64,000 bases of DNA from Microbacterium sp. AZCO (lineage in GTDB: Bacteria > Actinomycetota > Actinomycetes > Actinomycetales > Microbacteriaceae): contig NZ_CP154857.1 of the NCBI RefSeq assembly GCF_039614715.1, forward strand, positions 1,364,001 to 1,428,000. Direction: 5' to 3'. Below, one piece after another: positions 51,185-60,658 of this stretch (position 1 is the stretch's first letter; every line of letters starts with the position of its first letter). A program made the position numbers and the translations under genes. Below the pieces are notes generated by a model. The model worked only from the letters and a program-made list of their open reading frames with translations. It did no database searches and was not told the origin of the DNA.

Positions 51185-53269
51185 ATGTCCCGCACGGACT
51201 CCCTCGCAACCATCGCCTCATCCGGCCTTCTGAGCCCCGATCTCGACGGGCTCGGCGTCACTCTCGCGCCCGACGGCGGCACCCTCCGCGTCTGGTCGGG
51301 GCATGCCGACGGGGTGGAGCTCGTCGTCTTCGACGACACGGACCTCGACTGGATCATCGACGCCGTCCCCCTCGAGCCCGTGGGCGGCGGCGTGTGGGAG
51401 GTGTCGAGCCCCCACCTGCGGGCCGGCGTGCGCTACGCCATCCGCGTGCAGGGACCGCAGGGCGGCGGGAACACCTTCAATTCCCGGACACTCCTCGTCG
51501 AGCCGTACTCCAGAGGTCTCGTCGCTGGCGGGTTCGGCGACTGGCGGTCGGTCGCGATCGATGGATCCTTCGACTGGGGCGGCGTCGACAAGCCGCGCGT
51601 GTCACTCGATCGGACCGTCATCTACGAGGGTCATCTGAAGGGCCTCTCCAAGCGGCATCCCCTCGTCCCGCCTGCCCTGCACGGAACGTACGCGGGTCTC
51701 GCGCACCCCGCGATGATCGACCACTTCCACTCGCTCGGCATCACGAGCATCGAGCTGCTGCCCGTGCACGCGTTCGCGACGGAGCCGCGCCTCCTCCAGC
51801 ACGGGCTGGCGAACTACTGGGGCTACAACACGCTGAACTTCTTCACGCCGCACGCCGCGTATGCGACGGAGGCCAACCGGGCGCAGGGGCCCGAGGCGAT
51901 CCTGCGGGAGTTCAAGGGCATGGTGAAGCTCCTGCACGCGGCCGGGCTGGAGGTCATCCTCGACGTCGTCTACAACCACACGGCGGAAGAGGCCATCGGC
52001 GGCCCGCGGACGAGCCTGCGCGGCATCGACAACCGCTCGTACTACCGGCAGACGGACGAGGGCGCGTACATCGACGTGACGGGCTGCGGCAACTCGGTCG
52101 ACACCTCGACGGATGCCGCCTCCCGGCTCGTGCTCGACTCGCTGCGGTACTGGGCGAACGAGGTGCAGGTCGACGGGTTCCGCTTCGATCTCGCGGCGAC
52201 GCTGGGGAGGGATGCCGCGCACACCTTCACGCCGGACCACCCGCTGCTGCGTGCGATCGTCGAGGACCCGCTCCTCGCGGACGTCAAGAAGATCGCGGAG
52301 CCGTGGGACGTCGGCATGGGCGGCTGGCAGACGGGCAACTTCGGCGACGGCTGGCTCGAGTGGAACGACCGCTACCGCGACCGTGTGCGCAACTTCTGGC
52401 TGAGCGACGTCGACTACGCCCGCCGGGCCTCGACGGCACCCGTCGGCATCGGCGGTTTCGCCACGCGCCTTGCGGGGTCCTCCAACACGTTCAGCACCGA
52501 GCGCGGGCCCCTCGCGAGCATCAACTTCGTCACGGCGCACGACGGGTTCACGCTGCGCGATCTCGTGTCGTACGACGTCAAGCACAACATGGGCAACGGC
52601 GAGCAGAACCGCGACGGCGCCGATACGAACCGCTCGTTCAACCACGGCACGGAGGGGCCGACCGAGGACGTGGGCATCCTCGCCATCCGCCGGAAGGCCA
52701 TGCGCAACCTCCTCGGCACGCTCCTCCTCTCCGCCGGCATCCCGATGATCACCGCCGGCGACGAGTTCGGCCGCACGCAGCGCGGCAACAACAACGCGTA
52801 CTGCCACGATTCGCCGCTCACCTGGCTGTCGTGGGAGCACGCGCCGTGGCAGGAGGACCTGTTCGCGCACGTGCAGCGACTCCTGGCGCTGCGCGCGGAC
52901 AACCCCGCGCTGCGGCCCAGCCGGTTCGCGCGGCTCGATCAGCGCACGCCGTCCGCCTCGGTCATGGAGTGGTACGACGAGCACGGCGAGACGATGTCGA
53001 TCGACCGATGGACCAATCCCGCCCACCGCACGCTGCAGTACGTGGCCGCCTCGACGCCCGAGAACGAGGACTTCAACCGCATCCTGCTCATCGTCCACGG
53101 CAACGAGCGGCCCATCGAGGTGACGCTCCCCGTGGTGGAGGGCGTCGAGCGATTCGTCTCGCTCTGGTCGAGCGCGGACGAGCGTCCGTCCCACGTCGAG
53201 CGACTCCTGCTGCCGGGCGACATCGTGCCGGTCGAGGGGACGTCGATGCATCTGTTCCGGGCGGAATGA
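51185..53269 (+). CDS. glgX: Glycogen debranching enzyme GlgX
   Basis: Hydrolyses alpha-1,6 branch points of glycogen. The 694-residue GH13 enzyme has a carbohydrate-binding N-terminal domain, the conserved regions VILDVVYNHTAEE, DGFRFDLAATLG with the nucleophile Asp, KKIAEPWDVGMGGWQ with the acid Glu, and FVTAHDGFTLRDLVSYD. These match GlgX/TreX. Start ATG 51185 gives the family N-terminus; the ribosome site is weak. The open frame extends far upstream (to 48749) but that part is antisense to mnmA and cysteine desulfurase and is not coding. 66 bp before glgE. Confidence 0.93.
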   Translation: MSRTDSLATIASSGLLSPDLDGLGVTLAPDGGTLRVWSGHADGVELVVFDDTDLDWIIDAVPLEPVGGGVWEVSSPHLRAGVRYAIRVQGPQGGGNTFNSRTLLVEPYSRGLVAGGFGDWRSVAIDGSFDWGGVDKPRVSLDRTVIYEGHLKGLSKRHPLVPPALHGTYAGLAHPAMIDHFHSLGITSIELLPVHAFATEPRLLQHGLANYWGYNTLNFFTPHAAYATEANRAQGPEAILREFKGMVKLLHAAGLEVILDVVYNHTAEEAIGGPRTSLRGIDNRSYYRQTDEGAYIDVTGCGNSVDTSTDAASRLVLDSLRYWANEVQVDGFRFDLAATLGRDAAHTFTPDHPLLRAIVEDPLLADVKKIAEPWDVGMGGWQTGNFGDGWLEWNDRYRDRVRNFWLSDVDYARRASTAPVGIGGFATRLAGSSNTFSTERGPLASINFVTAHDGFTLRDLVSYDVKHNMGNGEQNRDGADTNRSFNHGTEGPTEDVGILAIRRKAMRNLLGTLLLSAGIPMITAGDEFGRTQRGNNNAYCHDSPLTWLSWEHAPWQEDLFAHVQRLLALRADNPALRPSRFARLDQRTPSASVMEWYDEHGETMSIDRWTNPAHRTLQYVAASTPENEDFNRILLIVHGNERPIEVTLPVVEGVERFVSLWSSADERPSHVERLLLPGDIVPVEGTSMHLFRAE

Positions 53270-53335
53270 TACGCCGGATGCCTCACCTGGCGCGGCTCCC
53301 TGTCCTGCCATCGGGGGTCGCGGTAGGTTCGGAGC

Positions 53336-55420
53336 GTGGTCACCCCGAAGCGCGCCGCGCAGCCCCGCCCCTGGCGTAGTGCCTCCGCCCTTCCGCTCCG
53401 TGCGGCGACGGCATGGCAGTCCGAACATGAGACCGAGACCGGACGCATCCCGCTCGCTCTCCCCTCCCCGTCAACGCCCGGCGGTCGCTTCCGGCCGAAG
53501 GCGTTCGCCGGCGAGGTCGTGCCGTTCCGCACGACGGCATTCCGCGAAGGGCATGACCGCATCGGCGTGCATGTGCGGCTCTTCTCGCCGTCGGGCGACG
53601 AATCGCTGCACCGCCTGACGGCTCTCGGCGACGGCTTCGACCGGTGGGCCACCCTCGTGGCGCCGCTCGAGCAGGGCGTGTGGTCGTTCCGCTACGAGGG
53701 TTTCGCGGACGACTTCGCGACCTGGGAGCACGCGGCCGACCTCAAGATCGCGGCCGGGGTCGATTCGCAGCTCATGCGCGAGATGGGCGCCCGCCTGTTC
53801 GATCGGGCTCGCGTCGAGAAGGACCGCCCCGCGGCCGAGCGGCGCGTCCTCAAGAACGCCGCGGATCGGCTGCGGGATGCCTCGGTGGAGGACGTCACGG
53901 CGCTCGAGATCGTTCGCGACCCCGCGATCGCCGCGTTCTTCGCCGATCGCCCGCTGACGTCCCTCCTGACCATCGGCGAGACGCACGAGCTGCTGGTCGA
54001 GCGCGAGCGCGCCGGAGTGGGCGCATGGTACGAGTTCTTCCCCCGCTCCGAGGGCGCCAAGCGCCAGAAGAACGGGACGATCAAGAGCGGCACCTTCCGC
54101 ACCGCGGCCAAGCGCCTTCCCGCCGTCGCGGCGATGGGCTTCGAGGTGCTCTACCTCCCCCCGATCCACCCGATCGGCCGCCTCAACCGCAAGGGCCGCA
54201 ACAACACCCTCGAGACCGAGGCCGGCGATCCCGGCTCCCCGTGGGCGATCGGTGCGGAAGAGGGCGGTCACGACACGGTGCACCCCGACCTCGGCACGCT
54301 CGCCGACTTCCGCGCGTTCGTGCGAGCCGCCAAGGCCGAGGGGGTCGAGGTCGCACTCGACCTCGCCCTGCAGGCCGCGCCCGACCACCCGTGGGTCAGG
54401 GAGCATCCCGAATGGTTCACGACGCTTCCGGACGGCTCGATCGCGTACGCCGAGAACCCGCCGAAGAAGTATCAGGACATCTATCCGATCAACTTCGACA
54501 ACGACCCCGAAGGCATCAAGACCGAGGTCCTCCGCGTCGTCCGGCACTGGATCGCACAGGGCGTCAAGATCTTCCGCGTCGACAACCCGCACACGAAGCC
54601 GCTGCAGTTCTGGGAGTGGCTCATCGCGACCGTGAACGCCGAGGACCCCGACGTGATCTTCCTCGCCGAGGCCTTCACGCGTCCCGCGCCCATGCAGGGG
54701 CTCGCGATGGCCGGGTTCCAGCAGAGCTACTCGTACTTCACCTGGCGGAACACGAAGGAGGAGCTTGAGGAGTTCCTCGGCGCCGTCTCGAGCGAGACGT
54801 CCGACTTCATGCGGCCGAACCTCTTCGTGAACACGCCCGACATCCTCACGGAGTACCTGCAGTTCGGCGGCCGGCCGGGCTACAAGATCCGTGCCGCGAT
54901 CGCGGCGACGGCGGCTCCCCTCTACGGCGTCTACGCGGGATACGAGCTCTACGAGAACGTCGCCCGGCCCGGGTCCGAAGAGAATCTCGACAACGAGAAG
55001 TACGAGTACAAGCTCCGGGACTGGGCGGCTGCGGAGGCATCCGGCGATTCGCTCGCGCCGTACCTCACGAAGCTGAACGAGATCCGGCGAGACCATCCCG
55101 CACTGCGGCAGCTGCGCAACTTCAGCGCGCACTGGAGCGACGACGACGCGATCCTCGTCTACTCCAAGCACCTCGACGCCGAGCTCTCGCCGACGGGGCG
55201 CAGCGACACCATCATCGTCGTCGCGAACGTCGACCCGCACTCCGTGCGGCAGACCATGATCCACCTCGACACCCGCATCTGGGGCGTGGAGCCCGGTGAG
55301 GCGTTCGAGGTCGAAGAGCTCCTGACGGGCCAGACGTGGACGTGGTCGGATCACGACTACGTCCGACTGGATGCCTTCTACGAGCCCGTACACATCCTGC
55401 ACGTGAAGGAGTCCCGATGA
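53336..55420 (+). CDS. glgE: Maltosyltransferase GlgE
   Basis: Transfers maltose from maltose 1-phosphate to alpha-1,4-glucan chains, the actinobacterial GlgE route from trehalose to glucan. The 694-residue GH13_3 protein has the N-terminal domain (GEVVPFRTTAFREGHDRIGVHV), the helical bundle insert, and catalytic motifs EVLYLPPIHPIGRLNRKG, VKIFRVDNPHTKPLQFW (nucleophile Asp) and DVIFLAEAFTRPAPM (acid Glu). Substrate supply needs TreS and Pep2, which are not in this window. The start GTG 53336 gives a basic leader; a later start is possible. It overlaps glgB by 4 bp. Confidence 0.94.
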   Translation: MVTPKRAAQPRPWRSASALPLRAATAWQSEHETETGRIPLALPSPSTPGGRFRPKAFAGEVVPFRTTAFREGHDRIGVHVRLFSPSGDESLHRLTALGDGFDRWATLVAPLEQGVWSFRYEGFADDFATWEHAADLKIAAGVDSQLMREMGARLFDRARVEKDRPAAERRVLKNAADRLRDASVEDVTALEIVRDPAIAAFFADRPLTSLLTIGETHELLVERERAGVGAWYEFFPRSEGAKRQKNGTIKSGTFRTAAKRLPAVAAMGFEVLYLPPIHPIGRLNRKGRNNTLETEAGDPGSPWAIGAEEGGHDTVHPDLGTLADFRAFVRAAKAEGVEVALDLALQAAPDHPWVREHPEWFTTLPDGSIAYAENPPKKYQDIYPINFDNDPEGIKTEVLRVVRHWIAQGVKIFRVDNPHTKPLQFWEWLIATVNAEDPDVIFLAEAFTRPAPMQGLAMAGFQQSYSYFTWRNTKEELEEFLGAVSSETSDFMRPNLFVNTPDILTEYLQFGGRPGYKIRAAIAATAAPLYGVYAGYELYENVARPGSEENLDNEKYEYKLRDWAAAEASGDSLAPYLTKLNEIRRDHPALRQLRNFSAHWSDDDAILVYSKHLDAELSPTGRSDTIIVVANVDPHSVRQTMIHLDTRIWGVEPGEAFEVEELLTGQTWTWSDHDYVRLDAFYEPVHILHVKESR

Positions 55421-57597
55421 GCCCTCTCGACGACCAGCTGCTCGACAACGTCGCCGCGGGCGCGTACCACGACCCGCACTCGGTGCTGGGCCTGCATCCC
55501 GACACCGACGCGCAGGGAGAGACGACCTGGACGGTCCGCGCCCGCCGCCCCCTCGCGCACAGTGTGACGGCCGTCTTCGCAGACGGGACGGAGGTTCCCC
55601 TCGAACACGTGCGCAGCGGCATCTGGGAGGGCTCGCGCGCCGGCGACCCCGGCTCGTACCACCTCGTCACGACGTACGCGGACGCGCCCGACTACATCGC
55701 CGACGACCCGTATCGTCATCGCCCCGTGCTCGGCGAGCTCGACATGCACCTCATCCGCGAGGGACGCCATGAGCAGCTGTGGAAGGTGCTCGGCGCGCAC
55801 GTGCGCGAGCACGACGGCGCGTGGGGCACCTCCTTCGCCGTGTGGGCTCCGAACGCCCGTGCCGTGCGCGTCGTCGGGGACTTCAACAACTGGGACGGCC
55901 AGGGGCACGCGATGCGCTCCATGGGCTCGAGCGGCGTGTGGGAGCTCTTCGTCCCCGCCCTGAGCGCCGGCACCACATACAAGTTCCAGCTGCAGACCCG
56001 CCGCGGCGACTGGGTCATCAAGGCCGATCCCATGGCGCGCTGGGCAGAGGTTCCGCCCGCGACGGCATCCGTCGTCGTCGACTCCGCCTACGCGTGGACG
56101 GACGACGAGTGGATGACCCGCCGGGCCCGCACCGAGGCCCTGTCGCAGCCGATGTCGATCTACGAGCTGCACCTCGGGTCATGGCGCCCTGGGTTGTCCT
56201 ACCGTGACGCGGCAGACCAGATCGTCGACTACGTCACGGCCCAGGGCTTCACCCACGTCGAGTTCCTGCCGCTCGCCGAGCACCCGTTCGGCGGCTCATG
56301 GGGCTACCAGGTCACGGGCTACTACGCCCCGACGAGCCGCTTCGGCCACCCGGACGACCTCAAGTACCTCATCGACCGCCTGCACCAGGCGGACCTCGGC
56401 GTCATCATGGACTGGGTTCCGGGGCACTTCCCGAAGGATGCCTTCGCGCTCGCCCGCTTCGACGGCGAGTCGCTCTACGAGCACCCCGACCCGCGCCGTG
56501 GCGAGCACAAGGACTGGGGCACCTACATCTTCGACTACGGCCGTCGCGAAGTGCGCAACTTCCTCGTCGCGAACGCGCTGTACTGGCTCGAGGAGTTCCA
56601 CGTCGACGGCCTGCGCGTCGACGCCGTCGCCTCCATGCTCTACCTCGACTACTCGCGCGAAGAGGGCGAGTGGGTGCCGAACGTCCACGGTGGGCGCGAG
56701 AACCTCGAGGCGATCTCCTTCCTGCAGGAGGTCAACGCGACCGCCTACAAGCGCTACCCCGGCATCGCGATGATCGCGGAGGAGTCCACCAGCTTCCCCG
56801 GGGTCACCGCGCCCACCAACCGCGCCGGACTCGGGTTCGGGTTCAAGTGGAACATGGGCTGGATGAACGACTCCCTGCAGTACATCAAGCGCGACCCGAT
56901 GTACCGCTCGCACCACGAGGGCGAGATGTCGTTCTCGTTCGTGTACGCGTTCAGCGAGAACTTCATCCTGCCGATCAGCCACGACGAGGTCGTGCACGGC
57001 AAGGGCAGCCTGTTCGCGCGCATGCCCGGCGACCACTGGCAGAAGCTCGCCAACATGCGGGCGTACCTCGCCTACATGTGGGGGCATCCCGGCAAGCAGC
57101 TGCTGTTCATGGGCCAGGAGTTCGGGCAGATGTCCGAGTGGTCGGAGGGCCGTGGCCTCGACTGGTGGATGCTGGACCAGCCGTCCCACGCCCAGCTGCA
57201 GGGCTTCGTCGGCACCCTCAATCGCGTGTACCGCGAGCATTCGGCGCTGTGGGCGCGCGACAGCGACGGGGCGGCCTTCTCGCGCCTCGGCGCGCCGTCG
57301 TGGAACCCCAACGTCATCGCGTTCGCCCGCCGGGACTGGCACGGCAACACGATCGTCGTCGTGGCGAACTTCTCCGGCGTCCCCGTCTACGACTACGAGC
57401 TCGACCTGCCGGAGAGCGGGGTGTGGCACGAAGTGCTCAACACCGACGTGCAGGAGTACGGCGGCTCGGGTGTCGGCAACCTCGGAGTCGTCGCAGCGAA
57501 CGACCAGGGACGCGCGACCATGATCCTGCCCCCGCTCGGCGTGCTGTGGCTGCGGCACGACCCGCAGGCGCACATCCCGTCGCCGACGCGAGGCTGA
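55417..57597 (+). CDS. glgB: 1,4-alpha-glucan branching enzyme GlgB
   Basis: Creates alpha-1,6 branches on the linear glucan made by GlgE. The 726-residue protein carries an N-terminal CBM48 (FAVWAPNARAVRVVGDFNNWDG) and GH13_9 motifs: DGLRVDAVASMLYLDYSR (nucleophile Asp), MIAEESTSFPGVT (acid Glu) and ILPISHDEVVHGKGSL. ATG 55417 overlaps the glgE stop, so the two are translated together, matching their consecutive biochemical steps. A long terminator at 57603-57639 closes the operon. Confidence 0.97.
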   Translation: MSPLDDQLLDNVAAGAYHDPHSVLGLHPDTDAQGETTWTVRARRPLAHSVTAVFADGTEVPLEHVRSGIWEGSRAGDPGSYHLVTTYADAPDYIADDPYRHRPVLGELDMHLIREGRHEQLWKVLGAHVREHDGAWGTSFAVWAPNARAVRVVGDFNNWDGQGHAMRSMGSSGVWELFVPALSAGTTYKFQLQTRRGDWVIKADPMARWAEVPPATASVVVDSAYAWTDDEWMTRRARTEALSQPMSIYELHLGSWRPGLSYRDAADQIVDYVTAQGFTHVEFLPLAEHPFGGSWGYQVTGYYAPTSRFGHPDDLKYLIDRLHQADLGVIMDWVPGHFPKDAFALARFDGESLYEHPDPRRGEHKDWGTYIFDYGRREVRNFLVANALYWLEEFHVDGLRVDAVASMLYLDYSREEGEWVPNVHGGRENLEAISFLQEVNATAYKRYPGIAMIAEESTSFPGVTAPTNRAGLGFGFKWNMGWMNDSLQYIKRDPMYRSHHEGEMSFSFVYAFSENFILPISHDEVVHGKGSLFARMPGDHWQKLANMRAYLAYMWGHPGKQLLFMGQEFGQMSEWSEGRGLDWWMLDQPSHAQLQGFVGTLNRVYREHSALWARDSDGAAFSRLGAPSWNPNVIAFARRDWHGNTIVVVANFSGVPVYDYELDLPESGVWHEVLNTDVQEYGGSGVGNLGVVAANDQGRATMILPPLGVLWLRHDPQAHIPSPTRG

Positions 57598-57602
57598 GAC
57601 GA

Positions 57603-57639
57603 GGAAGGGACCCGCTGCTCGGAGCAGCGGGTCCCTTCC
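57603..57639. terminator. Terminator of the glgX-glgE-glgB operon
   Basis: An 18-bp perfect stem (ggaagggacccgctgctc and its complement) with a short loop, 6 bp after the glgB stop; also 26 bp from the convergent thioredoxin-like gene, so possibly bidirectional. Confidence 0.85.
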
Positions 57640-57664
57640 GTCGTCTGAGGCCGATCGTCCCGTG

Positions 57665-58603
57665 TCAGAACAGCAGAGAGGCGAGGCGGCCGCGGGCGGC
57701 CACGACGCGAGGATCGGCGTCGCCCACGACGCCGAAGAGCTCGAGCAGGCGCTCCCGGACGGGACCGCGCTCGTCGGAGGGCAGAGCCGCGAAGAGATCG
57801 AGCAGCCGGCCGAAGGCGTCCTCGACGTGACCGCCGGCCACATCGAGGTCGGCGACGGCGAACTGCGCCTCGATGCCGGTCGGATCGGCGGCTGCCGCAG
57901 CGCGCGCGGCCTGCAGGTCGGCGCCCTGGATGCGGTCCAGCAGCCGCACCTGGCCGAGGCCGGCGCGGGCGTCGGCGTCGCGGGGGTTCTCGACGAGAGC
58001 CTTCTCGTACGCGGCGATGGCCCGAGGGTAGTCGCCGGCTTCGATGGCGTCATACGCCTCGGCGTGCAGCGGCGGAAGCGGCGGCTCGCCGGCCTCCTCG
58101 GCCGACTCATCTCCGCCCGCGACCTCGAGACGCCCGCTCACGCCGTTCTGCGACGCGACCTGGAGGAGCTGGGCGAAGACCTCGCGGACCTGCTGCTCGG
58201 GAACCGCGCCGGTGAAGAGCGGGACGGGCTGGCCGGCGATGAGGGCGACCACCATCGGGATCGACTGGGCCCGGAAGGCCTGCGACAGCTGAGGGTTGGC
58301 GTCGACGTCGACCTTCGCCAGCACGACGCGGCCCTCGAGTTCGAGCACGACCTTCTCGAGGATGGGGCTCAGCTGCTTGCAGGGCCCGCACCACTCGGCC
58401 CACAGGTCGACGACGACGGGCACGGTGCGCGAGAGCTCGAGCGCCTGCGGGAACGTCGCATCCGTGACGTCCATCACGAGCGAGGCGACGGCGCCCGCCG
58501 GCTCGCCCGCGTCCGGGGCCGCGGCGGGAGAAGCGGGTCGGTTGCGGAGGGCGGAGAGGTCCACCGCGCCGCGCATGACGGCGCCGGGAGCCGGATCGGT
58601 CAC
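57665..58603 (-). CDS. Thioredoxin-TPR co-chaperone (YbbN/CnoX-like)
   Basis: A 312-residue protein with an N-terminal thioredoxin domain (VVDLWAEWCGPCKQLSPILEKVV, redox motif CGPC) and C-terminal tetratricopeptide-like helices (EAYDAIEAGDYPRAIAAYEKALVENP). That fusion defines the YbbN/CnoX-like group, holdase-type chaperones in E. coli; here the intact CGPC suggests redox activity too. Start GTG 58603 overlaps the stop of the upstream membrane-protein gene (GTGA); a downstream ATG at 58576 also fits. Second gene of a two-gene leftward unit. Confidence 0.88.
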   Translation of the reverse strand: MTDPAPGAVMRGAVDLSALRNRPASPAAAPDAGEPAGAVASLVMDVTDATFPQALELSRTVPVVVDLWAEWCGPCKQLSPILEKVVLELEGRVVLAKVDVDANPQLSQAFRAQSIPMVVALIAGQPVPLFTGAVPEQQVREVFAQLLQVASQNGVSGRLEVAGGDESAEEAGEPPLPPLHAEAYDAIEAGDYPRAIAAYEKALVENPRDADARAGLGQVRLLDRIQGADLQAARAAAAADPTGIEAQFAVADLDVAGGHVEDAFGRLLDLFAALPSDERGPVRERLLELFGVVGDADPRVVAARGRLASLLF

Positions 58604-60492
58604 TTGATCACCTTCGCGTCGAGGATGTCGGAGGCGTAGCCGAGCAGCCGGATCTTCTCGGTCGAGCCCTGGCTCGGCACGTAGAAGAACAGCTGGTCGC
58701 CCCACGTCGTCGTGAACCCTGTCGAGGACTGATCCACCCCGGCCAGCGTCTTGACGGTCGGGTTGTCGCCGACCTTGATGACCGCGTCGCCCGTGGTGGG
58801 CTTGACGGTGTCGGTCTCGGTGAGGTTCACGGCGACGATCGCGCCGCTCTCCAGCGTAGCGAGCGCCAGGGGTGCTGCGGCGCCGGCGGCCGACTCGAAG
58901 GTGAGCGTCCCCGTCTGGGCGCCCGTCGCGTTGAACTCATCGAGACGCTTCTGGCGATCCGCCGCGATGCTCGTGCGGAACTTGTCGCCGGTGGCGTCGA
59001 ACATCGCGGCGTACTTGCTGTCGTCGCCGTTGTTGATGACGTCCGCGTAGGCTGCCGCAAGCTCGTCGGGCTGCATCACGAGGAACGGGGAGTCGGGAGC
59101 GACGAGCGGCGCGCCGATGTAGTGCGGCGCGAGATCGGGCAGCGTCGTCTCGGCTTCGAGGCCCGACATGTAGGACAGCTTGTAGTCGCTCCAGGCATCC
59201 TGCTGCGTCATGAGCATGATGTTGGCGGTCTTCTTGTCCTCATCGGCGACGACGGCCATGACGGTGCGGGGCCAGCCGTCGTTCGCCTCGGGAAGGAGCG
59301 GGAAGACCGGCTTCGTCGGAATGGCCGGGGGCGCCTTGTAGTCGGGGATCGCGGCGCGCAGCGTGTAGTTCGTCTGGCGCTCGGCGAGCATCGGGCCGTC
59401 GAGGCGCGAGGCGGCAAGGCCCGCGTCGAGCTTGCTGTCGGCGTCCGCGACCGTCGCGGAGATCCGCGCGAGGATGCGCTCGGCCTGCGACTCCGTCACA
59501 GCGGGGTCGTTCTGGCCTTCCTGCGTCACGACGGTCTGCGTCGGCGAGGGCGTCGGCGATCCGGCGAGGTTCGGCCACGCATCCGCCGAGCAGCCGGTGA
59601 ACAGCAGCGCCGACGCGGCGACCGCCGGGATCACGATGAGCGAGCGGCGGCCTCCCCCGGCAAGGGCGCGACGGGTGGGTCGGCCGGCGCTGATGACGCC
59701 CTTGTCGGCCCCCTCGACCGCGAGGTCGATCGGCTCCGTGACGGGCAGCGGCAGACCCTTTCGACGCGGTCCGCGCGAACGGCGCACGTGCCGGATGCCG
59801 AGGATGTACAGCACGATCCCGAGGGCCATCAGGATGCCGCCCCCGACGATGAGCGGACCCGCCCAGGGCGTCGAGTTGGCGACGGGCCACGTGACGGAGA
59901 GGTCGGTGGGAGCCGGCGCGGTGCCGTCGGCGGCCACGAGCACGCTCATGGTCGCGGGGATCGAGAGCGGGGCGATGAGGAGGTCGTCCTGCTGGAACTC
60001 CTCGAGCCACAGATCGGAGCCGGCCGGATTGCGACCGGTGGCCTCGTCGGCGGCTGCCTCGCCGTCGGCGGCCGCCTCGCCGTCTGTCGGCGCGGCGCCC
60101 TCCGCGGGCGCTGCCGCGTCGGTCGGGGCGGGGGTGGCGCCATCCGTCCCCTCCGACGCGGTCGCGGAGTCGGGCTGGACGAGGGCGGTCTTGATCTTGC
60201 CCGCGCGGTTCATCGTCACCGACTCGTAGTCGGCATCGGCAAGCCACGCCTTCATGTCCGCGGTGCGGCCGTAGGCGGCGAAGACGGGTCCGTCCCCCGC
60301 GGCGCGGAACGTGGGCGTGCCGCCCATCGTGTTGAGGACGGCGCCGTCGATGAGGATGTACGGGGTGTCGTCGTGGACGGCGATCGCGGTCGCGACGGTC
60401 TTCGGTCCTTGGAAGACGGTCCGCTGGGCGATACCCGCCCCGATCATCACGGCCGCGAGCACGAATGCCGCGACGGCCCACACGAAACGCAC
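58600..60492 (-). CDS. Large membrane protein of unknown function
   Basis: A 630-residue protein. An N-terminal helix (FVWAVAAFVLAAVMIGAGI) leads to an extracytoplasmic domain of about 200 residues with a low-complexity Ala/Asp/Thr/Glu linker, then a second helix (GPLIVGGGILMALGIVLYILGI), a short basic cytoplasmic loop (RHVRRSRGPRRKG), a third helix (SLIVIPAVAASALLFTGC, with a lipobox-like Cys) and a second outer domain of about 300 residues (TESQAERILARISATVADADSKLD...). No enzyme motif is seen. Start GTG 60492 has GAGGAAGG upstream. It is coupled to the thioredoxin-like gene. Confidence 0.8.
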   Translation of the reverse strand: MRFVWAVAAFVLAAVMIGAGIAQRTVFQGPKTVATAIAVHDDTPYILIDGAVLNTMGGTPTFRAAGDGPVFAAYGRTADMKAWLADADYESVTMNRAGKIKTALVQPDSATASEGTDGATPAPTDAAAPAEGAAPTDGEAAADGEAAADEATGRNPAGSDLWLEEFQQDDLLIAPLSIPATMSVLVAADGTAPAPTDLSVTWPVANSTPWAGPLIVGGGILMALGIVLYILGIRHVRRSRGPRRKGLPLPVTEPIDLAVEGADKGVISAGRPTRRALAGGGRRSLIVIPAVAASALLFTGCSADAWPNLAGSPTPSPTQTVVTQEGQNDPAVTESQAERILARISATVADADSKLDAGLAASRLDGPMLAERQTNYTLRAAIPDYKAPPAIPTKPVFPLLPEANDGWPRTVMAVVADEDKKTANIMLMTQQDAWSDYKLSYMSGLEAETTLPDLAPHYIGAPLVAPDSPFLVMQPDELAAAYADVINNGDDSKYAAMFDATGDKFRTSIAADRQKRLDEFNATGAQTGTLTFESAAGAAAPLALATLESGAIVAVNLTETDTVKPTTGDAVIKVGDNPTVKTLAGVDQSSTGFTTTWGDQLFFYVPSQGSTEKIRLLGYASDILDAKVIK

Positions 60493-60658
60493 GAAACGAC
60501 ACCTTCCTCGGGTCCGCGACGGGGGCTGCGGACCGTTGATTCGACATTTCAGACTAGCGAAGAGCACCTGAAAGTCGCCCGAAAGGAGTCGTTCCCGGGT
60601 CTGGGCGCCTGCCCTGCGTATTCTGGCGGAACAGATTCCGCTCCTGTCAGGAGGCCAT

